IMG/VR virus record: IMGVR_UViG_3300005290_000034
Coordinates: 1 to 59,152 of that record
Length of the DNA stretch: 59,152 nucleotides
Source: a virus
Reading direction: 5' to 3' (one strand)
Shown here: piece after piece, positions 38,917 to 46,550 of the stretch
Position numbering within the stretch: position 1 is the first letter of the stretch
How the letters are laid out: each line of letters begins with the position of its first letter
The notes under the pieces: model-generated
Told to the model about the DNA's origin: nothing
Seen by the model: the letters and a program-made list of their open reading frames with translations, nothing else
Databases searched by the model: none
Made by a program: the position numbers and the translations under genes

Positions 38917-39461
38917 CAGCGTTTAGTGTTCTCTTTGTCGATACGCGCCTGGACGTTCTCGTTGAACTTTTTCAGCGCGTTCAACTGTTCGATCTGGAAT
39001 GCGGGCTGCAGGAATGGATAAGCCCGGACTCGGCCGCCTCCCTGTGCGTCGTGTCTCGCGCGCAGTAACGCTTTGACCCGGCGCCCGCCGCTGATACCTT
39101 GTCCTGGCTGACGAATGCGATGCCCGAGTTCAACGAAGCGCCAATAAAACGCGTCTGCCGATCCGCCTTTGCGACCCCGCTCCGCCTTGCCTTGACGCAC
39201 GCCGACGAAGTAATGCTCCAGCCCCTGCTTCGAATCTTTGGCCCGCTTGATGTAGATCGCGCGGCGTAATGTACCTGGGTTTTCACCTCTGCGGACGGGA
39301 CTCAAACGGGGACGGCTCAGGACACGCTGCACGCCGTTACGGAATATCCGCGCCGCAGCCGCCACGCCATTCCTGAATACCTTCTTCTCCATGTCGTAGC
39401 CGAACTCACGAACCTGGCGTTTGAAATCAGGCAGGTTGGAGACCACCTTTACGTCAGGCAT
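38916..39461 (-). CDS. HK97 gp10-like head-tail joining protein
   Basis: A 181-aa protein: LPDFKRQVREFGYDMEKKV at the start, a basic middle and RAYPFLQPAFQIEQLNALKK at the end, the terminal motif of HK97 gp10-type tail completion proteins. Overlaps both neighbours. Confidence 0.75.
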   Translation of the reverse strand: MPDVKVVSNLPDFKRQVREFGYDMEKKVFRNGVAAAARIFRNGVQRVLSRPRLSPVRRGENPGTLRRAIYIKRAKDSKQGLEHYFVGVRQGKAERGRKGGSADAFYWRFVELGHRIRQPGQGISGGRRVKALLRARHDAQGGGRVRAYPFLQPAFQIEQLNALKKFNENVQARIDKENTKR

Positions 39462-39792
39462 TGACGGTCGTCCTGCAGTTTAGTTCTAGCCATTGCTTGC
39501 GCGCGTTCACGTCGATCGGCGGACTCGTGATCTCGTAGACATCGCCGCGCCACACGATCCTCGCATCCGGAGTAATCCCGGTCCGGTAGTGGATCGTGAA
39601 TATGATGTCGATCTCGCTTTCCAACTGCTGCATGGCCACGAACTCGCGACCGCGGAGAGGCCTTGCATTAGCGTATATCGAAGAGTCATCCTGCCATGTC
39701 ACCGACTCTGCGCCCGTTGTCGGATCCTGCGTAGCGACCTTGCGGCGAATATTTATGATCTGATCCAACATTCCGCTGTGCATCAATGCCAC
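39454..39792 (-). CDS. Head closure/stopper protein (gp16-like)
   Basis: A 112-aa protein with MLDQIINIRRKVATQDPTTG and IIFTIHYRTGITPDARIVWR, then GDVYEITSP, the SPP1 gp16/head-closure knob pattern. Start may be one of two early codons. Confidence 0.75.
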   Translation of the reverse strand: MALMHSGMLDQIINIRRKVATQDPTTGAESVTWQDDSSIYANARPLRGREFVAMQQLESEIDIIFTIHYRTGITPDARIVWRGDVYEITSPPIDVNARKQWLELNCRTTVNA

Positions 39793-40010
39793 CGCGTGCT
39801 GAGAAGGTTCACGAACTCAGGCGTCACGTCGTATCTGATCTGTCTGTAGTGCCCGTCCATGAGTCCCACGCACCCACCGCACATCCAGCCGTCCAGCGTC
39901 CACCGACCTTCGTTGTTCACGTCGAGATAGCGCGGCGCGTTGCATCCGTATAGCGAACCCTTGCACCGCGTCGTGAAGTCGTCCTCACGCGAAGCCGAAG
40001 TCGACGACAT
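39783..40010 (-). CDS. Zinc-ribbon-like protein (75 aa)
   Basis: ATG placed at 40008-40010 (overlapping the connector gene by 26 bases) because the four Cys that form a probable zinc site (CKGSLYGC and MCGGC) all lie downstream of it. No other convincing start is in frame. Lies between the connector genes; function unknown. Confidence 0.5.
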   Translation of the reverse strand: MSSTSASREDDFTTRCKGSLYGCNAPRYLDVNNEGRWTLDGWMCGGCVGLMDGHYRQIRYDVTPEFVNLLSTRWH

Positions 40011-40614
40011 AGGGCTTGCAGAGGTTAGCAGCCACTTCAAGAATCTTGTCCATCATCCGCTCGTCACGGGTATGAATGGCTTCGGCGTGAAACATGATCG
40101 CGGTGCGAAGGTTCTCGGGCACAAGACTATCGTCCTGGGTCGGGGATGCACTGGTATCAACAAAGCCCGCTCTCCACCGCACCCTCAAATAGTTCGGCGT
40201 CCCTGAAAACGACCACGAGACTCCTGAAGCAGGAGTCAGCCTCGGCGCCTTTGCTCTCGTGTCAATCACGTACTGATCCGCGGCAATCGCCTGGTATGTC
40301 CCGTCGAGATAGTCAAAGGAAACCACGTCGATCAACGGTCCTCTGAGCGTAATCATTCCGCCGGCTGGATAGCTGTCGAGATACATCTCCAGCGTCTGAG
40401 AGACCAGTGCAAGGCCGGTGTATTTCTCGACCCACTGGCGAGCGCCCCGAATGAGGTTTGTGAGATAGGAGTCGAGATCCGGTAAATCAATGCGCAGATG
40501 AGTCTTCAGCTCTTCCAGCGTCACCGGCTCGCGCACCGGCTCCACGATCACGTCCTGTTCCGGTATCTGTCGGGGCGGGTAGAGAAGCCATCCTTCGCGC
40601 GGGTAGGTATACAT
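39985..40614 (-). CDS. Head-tail connector (gp6-like)
   Basis: A 209-aa protein: LEELKTHLRIDLPDLDSYLT, then LIRGARQWVEKYTGLALVSQT and VRWRAGF, the pattern of phage head-tail connector gp6 proteins. Start ATG 40612-40614 overlaps the preceding TGA. The gene marks the return to the core head-tail module after the glycan island. Confidence 0.82.
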   Translation of the reverse strand: MYTYPREGWLLYPPRQIPEQDVIVEPVREPVTLEELKTHLRIDLPDLDSYLTNLIRGARQWVEKYTGLALVSQTLEMYLDSYPAGGMITLRGPLIDVVSFDYLDGTYQAIAADQYVIDTRAKAPRLTPASGVSWSFSGTPNYLRVRWRAGFVDTSASPTQDDSLVPENLRTAIMFHAEAIHTRDERMMDKILEVAANLCKPYVVDFGFA

Positions 40615-41333
40615 CAGAATGTCAGTATGTGATCGCCGCCCATGTTGCGGATGAGTTTCATGCCCCACGACTGCAGGAGCTTCGACGCTGCATCTTCCTC
40701 GTCGCCGTAAGCACTCTCGTTTTTCTTCTGCTCGACCACGATCACCGGCTTGGCGGTGCGGATCAGTTTCTCGCCTCCAGCGATGACGGCCCGCTCGACG
40801 CCTTCGACATCGATCTTGATGAAGCCGACGTCTTCAAGGTCCGGGATATCGTCCAACCGCATGACCTTCACACCCTGTATCACGTAATGGTCATCTGGGT
40901 TCGGGACATGCCTTGTTCCTGGATGGCGCTTACCAAGAGCAACGTGTGCATTGCCTGTCGTCTCCAGCGGGATCTCCATGTCGATAACCGCTTCAGTCTC
41001 ACCGAGCGCATGCCTGCGGAGATCGCATGTTTCCATTTCCACGTTCGCTTCGAACAAGCAAGCGTGAGTCGGAACCGGCTCAAACGCAACGACCCGATCA
41101 AACCGCTTCACCAGATGCGTCGACCATTCACCGCAATGACCACCGCAATCAAGCGCCAGCTTGAAGTTAGTTACGTGAGAAAGAGCGGCTTCCAGTTTGC
41201 GAAATTGATAGCTCGCGATACCGTCGACGAACTGCGTCTTAGGCCCGCTATTCAGCATGACGTCAACGAAATGGACTTCCGTTTTAGGCTGCCAGAATCC
41301 GCCGACCAGTTTTCCGACCTCTTCTTTTGTCAC
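40614..41333 (-). CDS. FkbM-family methyltransferase
   Basis: A 239-aa protein with LALDCGGHCGEWSTHL (AdoMet motif I), VVAFEPVPTHACLFEANV, and VGFIKIDVEGVERAVIAGGE, the characteristic pattern of FkbM methyltransferases (O-methylation of sugars and related targets). GTG start 41331-41333 overlaps the glycosyltransferase TGA. Lies at the downstream end of an island of sugar-related enzymes. Likely methylates a glycan made by, or attached to, phage or host surface. Confidence 0.85.
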   Translation of the reverse strand: MTKEEVGKLVGGFWQPKTEVHFVDVMLNSGPKTQFVDGIASYQFRKLEAALSHVTNFKLALDCGGHCGEWSTHLVKRFDRVVAFEPVPTHACLFEANVEMETCDLRRHALGETEAVIDMEIPLETTGNAHVALGKRHPGTRHVPNPDDHYVIQGVKVMRLDDIPDLEDVGFIKIDVEGVERAVIAGGEKLIRTAKPVIVVEQKKNESAYGDEEDAASKLLQSWGMKLIRNMGGDHILTF

Positions 41334-42181
41334 AGTAGCCTCAATGCCTCCGTCTCGACCTTCTCCGGCGTGATATCCCGCATCGCTTTCTCGCAGTGAT
41401 CGCACGGCACCCGCATGCCGCAGCCGAGACCGTCACCCACGAACAGGTTTACTTGATCCTCGTAACCAGTGACTGCCGGCGATATGAATCCGCCGAAGAT
41501 CACGACTGCCTTTGTCCTGTAAACCGCGGCCAGATGATGACAGCCACCTTCCTGCGTAATGAGAAGCCGCGCCTTCGATATCACCGCCGCAGCGTGCCTA
41601 AAGTCCCTTGTTTCGATGAACTCGACCGCATCAATCAGCGGCGTTCCGGACGGCCCGATCTGCGTCACCTTGAGCCCGCGGTTTTGCAGCAACCACGCAA
41701 GCTTGTTCCAGTAACGCCACGGCCACGATTTATTGACCGCGTCCGGCCGATGCTTTAACTGAGGCTGCAAAATCAAACGGCCCGAGTTCATCGAGCCGTA
41801 TTCGGTCTGTTCCCTGTTTAAGCAGATGTCCCCGCGCGGAGGTCGATACTCTCGCCACGTCCACTGCCTCTGTGACTTCGCTTCGATATACGGCCGCGCG
41901 TTCGAACCGTTGGTAATCGAATCGCACTCGCCTGAATCGTTCGGCCCGTAGATATACGGAAGCCCGGTCCAAAGCTCATGCCAACGCGCCTGCCCGTTGG
42001 CGCCGCGAATCATTACCTTGCGGCCAGTCTTCTGATTGAGCTTCTTCGCCTCGCCTGCAGCGATAAGCTCGTCGCCTAAACCGATGTCTACACCACATAC
42101 TCGCCGCCACGCCCGAAGTAATCGTAGGCGTTGACGAGCGCAACCGTTATCACAAACCCTTACGCACACTGAACCCGTCAT
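41330..42181 (-). CDS. GT9-like glycosyltransferase (start uncertain)
   Basis: From about residue 30 the protein reads as a GT-B enzyme: GVDIGLGDELIAAGEAKKL and GNARWHELW-type start, a middle GRLILQPQLKHRP, then ARLLITQEGGCHHLAAVYRT and VVIFGGFISPAVTG, matching the C-terminal donor-binding lobe of heptosyltransferase-type (GT9) enzymes. The N-terminal 30 residues look out of frame: an ATG at 42179-42181 and GTG at 42167-42169 are the only starts, and a 2-base deletion near 42090-42095 would explain a lost MWGVDIG-type start. Confidence 0.75.
   Translation of the reverse strand: MTGSVCVRVCDNGCARQRLRLLRAWRRVCGVDIGLGDELIAAGEAKKLNQKTGRKVMIRGANGQARWHELWTGLPYIYGPNDSGECDSITNGSNARPYIEAKSQRQWTWREYRPPRGDICLNREQTEYGSMNSGRLILQPQLKHRPDAVNKSWPWRYWNKLAWLLQNRGLKVTQIGPSGTPLIDAVEFIETRDFRHAAAVISKARLLITQEGGCHHLAAVYRTKAVVIFGGFISPAVTGYEDQVNLFVGDGLGCGMRVPCDHCEKAMRDITPEKVETEALRLL
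42088..42153 (-). pseudogene. Possible remnant of another glycosyltransferase gene
   Basis: GTG 42151-42153 to TAG 42088-42090 encodes 21 residues (VITVALVNAYDYFGRGGEYV) resembling the first strand and turn of phage sugar-transferase genes (CVVTV...GRGxEYV). It starts in a GTGA overlap and stops where homology to the GT9-like protein begins. It could be the scar of a deletion fusing two genes. Confidence 0.4.
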
Positions 42182-42320
42182 CTGGCGGCGGCGCAGGCGC
42201 TCTCTCCCGCCATCCAATCGACTGGAGCCGATCCTTTACAGCCGCCAGAATCTGTTCTGCATCTTTCGATTCTTCTTCCATCTCTACTATTAGCAGCAGC
42301 ACTTCCTCTACAACACTCAC
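42150..42320 (-). CDS. Small hypothetical protein (56 aa)
   Basis: GTG 42318-42320 overlaps the methyltransferase TGA. Acidic helix (VVEEVLLLIVEMEEESKDAE) then a short C-terminal tail. Possibly a small coiled-coil partner. Confidence 0.5.
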   Translation of the reverse strand: MSVVEEVLLLIVEMEEESKDAEQILAAVKDRLQSIGWRERAPAPPPDDGFSVRKGL

Positions 42321-42877
42321 GCTCGCCTCCAATACTGCGCGGTCTCTTGCCTCGACCGCGGCAGAATCTTCTCAAGCTTGAACCCGCACTCCTCCATGAT
42401 CTCGTAGACGTTGCACGTATTTTCTGGATAGTGCTTGCTGCGCATAACGCCCGACGCAAATTCCTCTCGCGCTGAGAATCCGAACACGACCAGATCATTG
42501 GCGGCGCGGGCCGAGTAACGCACGCCCATATCTGGAAACTTGAGTTTGTGACACACACCGAGCGACAGCACGATGTCGAACTTCAACACCGGAAACTCTC
42601 TCGCCAGCGCATTTAGGTCCGCGCGGATGAACCGCATCGGCAGTCCTGCACACTGCTTGCGTGCCACTTTTAGATGATCCTCGACATACTCAATGCCAAC
42701 GACACCGCTGGCGCCGGCTCGCGCAAACTCACGGCCGATGAGACCTTCAGCCGTGCCGAGATCTAAAACGGACTTGCCGGCGCACTCCGCTAAGGCAGGC
42801 CCCAAGCCTTTGATCTGATCCTCGAGCGTGCGGTCTCCTTCCTGCACTCCTTCGATAGCAAACCATCCTTTAGGCAA
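42317..42877 (-). CDS. Class I SAM methyltransferase (186 aa)
   Basis: Opens at TTG 42875-42877 with PKGWFAIEGVQEGDRTLEDQ, then KSVLDLGTAEGLIGREFARAG (motif I) and VVGIEYVEDHLKVARK; FDIVLSLGVCHKL matches motif IV. The pattern is of small-molecule or sugar methyltransferases found in phage glycan islands. The TTG start is chosen because homologues I recall begin near this point; a GTG 11 codons later is an alternative. Confidence 0.75.
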   Translation of the reverse strand: MPKGWFAIEGVQEGDRTLEDQIKGLGPALAECAGKSVLDLGTAEGLIGREFARAGASGVVGIEYVEDHLKVARKQCAGLPMRFIRADLNALAREFPVLKFDIVLSLGVCHKLKFPDMGVRYSARAANDLVVFGFSAREEFASGVMRSKHYPENTCNVYEIMEECGFKLEKILPRSRQETAQYWRRA

Positions 42878-43520
42878 GCAATCCTCGCATCTCTCCGCGC
42901 CGCATCTCGTCCAGCGTCCACTGATTATCGGCAAGGCAACTCGCCCACTTGCGCCGATCATCTACGGCATACGTCGCACAGCACTCTGGCGCGCACACCA
43001 CCCACACGCCCTCCAGAAGCGCCGTCACGGCTGCGGCAGACGACCAAGTGACCAGCAGGCCTGCGTGTTTCAGATCATCCGCCAGGGGCCGTCCTATGCC
43101 CTTCCTGCGCAGGATGACGCGGTTCATTCCGTACTGCCGGCGAAGATTGGCAGTTACCCGTTCCCTCCATCCCGGATCGCCCATGATCTCCATGAACTCG
43201 TCGGACTGCGCTGCCACGACTACCGTCTCGCCGTCGCGCATTGGCTTTATCTGGATACCGAGTTCCGCGAAACGCTTTCCGTCCGACTCACCTATTCCCG
43301 TAGGCTGCAATCGGTTCTTTGCGATGCGAAAGTAACGCTCGCGCGCGCAATCAAACAGACTGTTGTCCACGTAGTACCACGTCCGCCCTTCCGCCTTCGC
43401 CTGATCCCAGACGTGCTTCCATGCCATCCGCACGCCGTAGAACACGACCTCCTGTGAATCGTCTAGCGGCTCGAGCACCGAACGAAGATGCCCGCCGCAG
43501 CCTTGAGCCACGGCAGACAT
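42870..43520 (-). CDS. GT-B-like glycosyltransferase (216 aa)
   Basis: Contains EVVFYGVRMAWKHVW, TWYYVDNSLFD, YFRIAKNRLQPTGIG and LLVTWSSAAAVTALLEGVWVV; the last is typical of the donor-binding part of GT-B enzymes. The start is placed at ATG 43518-43520; an earlier TTG (43569-43571) would overlap the neighbouring gene. It shares its SSAAxVxALxxGxxV motif with the next gene, so the two may be related. Confidence 0.6.
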   Translation of the reverse strand: MSAVAQGCGGHLRSVLEPLDDSQEVVFYGVRMAWKHVWDQAKAEGRTWYYVDNSLFDCARERYFRIAKNRLQPTGIGESDGKRFAELGIQIKPMRDGETVVVAAQSDEFMEIMGDPGWRERVTANLRRQYGMNRVILRRKGIGRPLADDLKHAGLLVTWSSAAAVTALLEGVWVVCAPECCATYAVDDRRKWASCLADNQWTLDEMRRGEMRGLLA

Positions 43521-43533
43521 GATGCGAACGCTT

Positions 43534-44337
43534 TTAGGCTTCCACGGCTCGACGAGACAGCAGATGCTCAAACGCCACGCCGCTTTGAATCTCCTCGACG
43601 TGCCATTGACTCCAAGCTAAGGCACACATCGCGTCGTATCGTTTCTGCGAATCGAGTTGGATCGAATCCAATCCCGGGCTGGATGCTGACTTCGCAATCC
43701 ACGACGGGCTCTCGCACACGACCGGAATGCCTTTTACCAAAGCCTGAACCCCAGCGCTTGAACCCCAGATTACGCATGCGTAGGCACCCTCCAGATCGCG
43801 TTCTAGCGGCGTTTTAGGCGGTTCGTTTCCCGGATGGGGTCTTATCCGTATCGGGCGGTCCGAAAGCTTCCTGAGCCGTTCTGCCGCGTCCTGTGCCCAC
43901 GTCGGCGCCATTGCTGTTCCAGGCCGGCCAAACGGGCGGTTGGGGCAGATAACGATTTGCTCGCCCGTAACTCGCCACGGCTCCAGCGCTACGCCTAAGG
44001 CTTGCCATCTTTCAGACCCTCCGACGTTCCATTTTCCGGAACCGTTATGCCCGCCGATCGCCAGCGCGAACCACTCGCGCGGGTTCTGGCTGTGCGGGGA
44101 TATGCCTCCCGGGCCGAGGTAGCCGTTTTCAGCCACCACCACAACGCCGCCCCGCGCCTCGAAAGCTGTCGCCGTCTCATGTACGCCCAGATATCTGTTC
44201 CAGCAACATAAAACGTCCCCGGGACTGACGACTGTCGGCGGCCCTGCTATGTAGTCGTATCCGGCGGCCTTCAAGCCAGCGATAAACGCCTCATGCCGAT
44301 AGACAGGAAGCGGCCGGATAAGACTCCACGCCCTCAC
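43534..44337 (-). CDS. GT-B-like glycosyltransferase (267 aa)
   Basis: N-terminus AWSLIRPLPVYRHEAFIAGL and GDVLCCWNRYLGVHETATAF; the C-terminal lobe contains RPIRIRPHPGNEPPKTPLER, then ACVIWGSSAGVQALVKGIPV, a nucleotide-sugar donor pocket of GT-B type. A Gly/Ser-rich middle (GGHNGSGKWNVGG) is unusual. GTG start overlaps the preceding gene (GTGA). Confidence 0.65.
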   Translation of the reverse strand: MRAWSLIRPLPVYRHEAFIAGLKAAGYDYIAGPPTVVSPGDVLCCWNRYLGVHETATAFEARGGVVVVAENGYLGPGGISPHSQNPREWFALAIGGHNGSGKWNVGGSERWQALGVALEPWRVTGEQIVICPNRPFGRPGTAMAPTWAQDAAERLRKLSDRPIRIRPHPGNEPPKTPLERDLEGAYACVIWGSSAGVQALVKGIPVVCESPSWIAKSASSPGLDSIQLDSQKRYDAMCALAWSQWHVEEIQSGVAFEHLLSRRAVEA

Positions 44338-44540
44338 GCAGCCGGCGTGTTCGCCGCGATAGCGTCCGCGAGTCCCTTCGCTTTCTGGTCGAGTTCAGTC
44401 GCCAACGCGATCGACTTCGCCCGATCACCCGCCGCATCCCGAACCTGGGCCGCTACACCCGTGATAAACGCGACCGCCGAATCCACTACGGCATTCATTT
44501 CCCCAACTTCCTTCTGCAGGTTGTCCATCTCGACACTCAT
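44334..44540 (-). CDS. Small helical protein (68 aa)
   Basis: Helical product: EVGEMNAVVDSAVAFITGVA, Ala-rich middle, then AKGLADAIAANTPAA. A short type found with phage capsid and fibre genes (N-terminal stalk then AxxNTPAA end). Overlaps the next gene by 4 bases. Confidence 0.6.
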   Translation of the reverse strand: MSVEMDNLQKEVGEMNAVVDSAVAFITGVAAQVRDAAGDRAKSIALATELDQKAKGLADAIAANTPAA

Positions 44541-44710
44541 GGTTTTGCTCCTTCGTTGATTGCTTGGGACAGTGCTTCGCGTTTTGCGGCAAGCTTCTTC
44601 CGCATCTCTTCGATCTTTTGTGAATCGGATATCAGCGTCTCGATCATGGCCTCAAGCCGATCCAGCCGCTCCTCAATCCTAGGCCACTGGATGTAGAGTT
44701 TGAATTTCAA
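44537..44710 (-). CDS. Coiled-coil microprotein (57 aa), TTG start
   Basis: TTG 44708-44710 has GGAGGA 6 bases upstream. Product all helix (IEERLDRLEAMIETLI, QKIEEMRKKLAAKREAL). Overlaps the DUF115-like gene by 32 bases and the next ATG by 4, so it looks like a coupled small gene. Confidence 0.55.
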   Translation of the reverse strand: MKFKLYIQWPRIEERLDRLEAMIETLISDSQKIEEMRKKLAAKREALSQAINEGAKP

Positions 44711-45338
44711 AAAAGTCCTCCAGTCTTACCTTCGGAAACGCATTCAATGCTGTCCCCGGCGTTGCATTCAGGACTTCAATCCCGAGCTCGATCAGCTTGT
44801 TCTCGATCGAACTGAACTTCTGCGCGTAGCCGACGAGGTGATTCTCAAACGATGGCACCGGATGATCGCCGCCTGGGAAATGTGCCCGACCGTTGTCAAA
44901 GCGGTAATCGTATCCCAGAAGAATGATCCGCTTCGCACCGAGTAAGACAGCGAGATTTAGCGCCTGATAGCCGCTGTTGCAGCCTGTTTTCAGTCCCGTC
45001 GGATCAAGCGAGAGCCCCGTCGGATCGCCTTTATCCAAGTTCCGCAGAACGTGAACGTCGAGCGGAAACTCCACCTTCATGTGCTGCTCGATCGAAACCT
45101 TGTAAGCCGGCAGCTTCAACGCCTGCGGATTCCAGCCCCACCACCTCGCGTCAGCGGCGTAAATGATATCGGCCCACGGACAGAACAGGTATGCGTTGTT
45201 GACCGCGATCGTATTCAGGCTTCGAACTGCGTTGCACTGCTCCTGCGTAAGGCTCGGTCCGCTTCCGATCAGCGCAACCGTTTCACCTTCCCACTCTCTA
45301 AGAACCCTAGAGAACCCATCCGCAATCCGGACGATCAC
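44679..45338 (-). CDS. DUF115/MptE-like putative glycosyltransferase
   Basis: A 219-aa protein with TVALIGSGPSLTQEQC, then NTIAVNNAYLFCPWADIIY (DUF115/MptE-like motif, related to motility-associated and sialyl-type transferases) and NLAVLLGAKRIILLGYDYR. It would transfer or activate a sugar-like residue. It heads the sugar-modification island and is co-transcribed with the collagen-like fibre gene upstream. Confidence 0.75.
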   Translation of the reverse strand: MIVRIADGFSRVLREWEGETVALIGSGPSLTQEQCNAVRSLNTIAVNNAYLFCPWADIIYAADARWWGWNPQALKLPAYKVSIEQHMKVEFPLDVHVLRNLDKGDPTGLSLDPTGLKTGCNSGYQALNLAVLLGAKRIILLGYDYRFDNGRAHFPGGDHPVPSFENHLVGYAQKFSSIENKLIELGIEVLNATPGTALNAFPKVRLEDFFEIQTLHPVA

Positions 45339-46228
45339 TTACCTTTTCCGTCCTTGCCATCGCGACCTTTTTTAGCGATGAGTTTCCACGGTGATGTGCC
45401 GCCGTGGTTGTATTTCGGCTCGATCATTGTCTTGTCCTCAGTGCAATACCAGGACTCCCCGCCCCAAGTGACGATGTCGCCCTTGAAGTATTCCTTCTCC
45501 GCGAGGTAGATCCCCTGATACTGGATCGAGCCGGTCTGATACGACCGCACCCACGGCGGGCCGGAGGTATAACGCGTCGTTTTGATGATCGTGCGGCCGT
45601 CTTCCGAGATTTCCTCTGACTCGTCCGCTATGCCGTTTAAAACGACCTCCCAGCCACTCTTCTCGACTTCAGCTAGGTTGATAGCATCCGTGTCCCGGAA
45701 GGCCCGTATAAGCCCGCCTGCGTGCCGTGCGTAGGTGTTTCTGGCATACCGTCGTTCCGGATCGACACCGGAGAGGATCTCGAGCTGCGGAGCGTCTTTG
45801 CCGTCGCGGCCCGCCTCGCCCTTCGCGCCGTCGATCCCGTTCTGCGGACGCGGAATCGAAGCCATCGCCGCGGCAACCATATCATCCACCATGCGCTGCA
45901 CTTGTTCCGCTTCGACACTCTCGCCGTCTTTTCCGGGATCACCAGGCGGACCCGCAACAGGGGCGGGTATGCTGTCTATAACTGACTCGACTCGCTGAAC
46001 TAGACCAGCCTTGAACACGTTTAGATCGCCGATTGCCTCTTGAACGATAGGCAGCAAGTCTTCTAGAGAAACGCTCGTCCCATCTTTTCCATCCGCCCCG
46101 GGCGGTCCCGCAACCAGCGCGCGGCTCTCGAGCGCGTCTATCCGATCCGCAAACGACTGCATGCTCCGCCCGACATACACCTTCACGGCGTCCAGCATCT
46201 GCATTCCGAGGTCTTTACCTGACGCCAT
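45335..46228 (-). CDS. Collagen-like fibre protein with CBM-like domain (297 aa)
   Basis: Starts at ATG 46226-46228, with GAGGG 8 bases upstream. N-terminal helix (DAVKVYVGRSMQSFADRI), three Gly-X-Y collagen blocks (GPPGADGKDG, GPPGDPGKDG, GIDGAKGEAG) separated by helices, then a C-terminal domain with EYFKGDIVTWGGESWYC, a carbohydrate-binding-module type motif. A trimeric fibre with sugar affinity is likely. Related to the 131-aa collagen-like gene at 53067. Confidence 0.75.
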   Translation of the reverse strand: MASGKDLGMQMLDAVKVYVGRSMQSFADRIDALESRALVAGPPGADGKDGTSVSLEDLLPIVQEAIGDLNVFKAGLVQRVESVIDSIPAPVAGPPGDPGKDGESVEAEQVQRMVDDMVAAAMASIPRPQNGIDGAKGEAGRDGKDAPQLEILSGVDPERRYARNTYARHAGGLIRAFRDTDAINLAEVEKSGWEVVLNGIADESEEISEDGRTIIKTTRYTSGPPWVRSYQTGSIQYQGIYLAEKEYFKGDIVTWGGESWYCTEDKTMIEPKYNHGGTSPWKLIAKKGRDGKDGKGK

Positions 46229-46256
46229 CAATGAAGCCCTCGGAAAGTTATCAACA

Positions 46257-46550
46257 TCAGGCAACCGACAAGGTGACGCGCTCTTCCAGCGTTCGCGGCG
46301 TAGAGGTAACAATCCGCCACGTCGTTATGTAGAGCACGTTTTCAACGCCGCCAATCAATAGATGCGAGACAATATTTCCGTTCACCGATGTAATGCCGGA
46401 AAGCATTACGCTAGCGTTCGGATCAGCCGCAAGATTCTTCGATGTAATGAATACCTCGGCACTCGCGATCGTCTCGCCATTGGCCAGGACGCGACTCCAG
46501 TCCGTCCCTGCATACACGCGTTCGGCAGGATGCTTGGTCGGGAAGCTCAT
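46257..46550 (-). CDS. Fibre-tail adaptor-like protein (97 aa)
   Basis: ATG 46548-46550 (overlapping the repeat-protein stop). The TKHPAERVYAGTDWSRVLAN, then IASAEVFITSK pattern matches phage fibre-tail adaptor proteins. Sits at the end of the fibre block. Confidence 0.65.
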   Translation of the reverse strand: MSFPTKHPAERVYAGTDWSRVLANGETIASAEVFITSKNLAADPNASVMLSGITSVNGNIVSHLLIGGVENVLYITTWRIVTSTPRTLEERVTLSVA

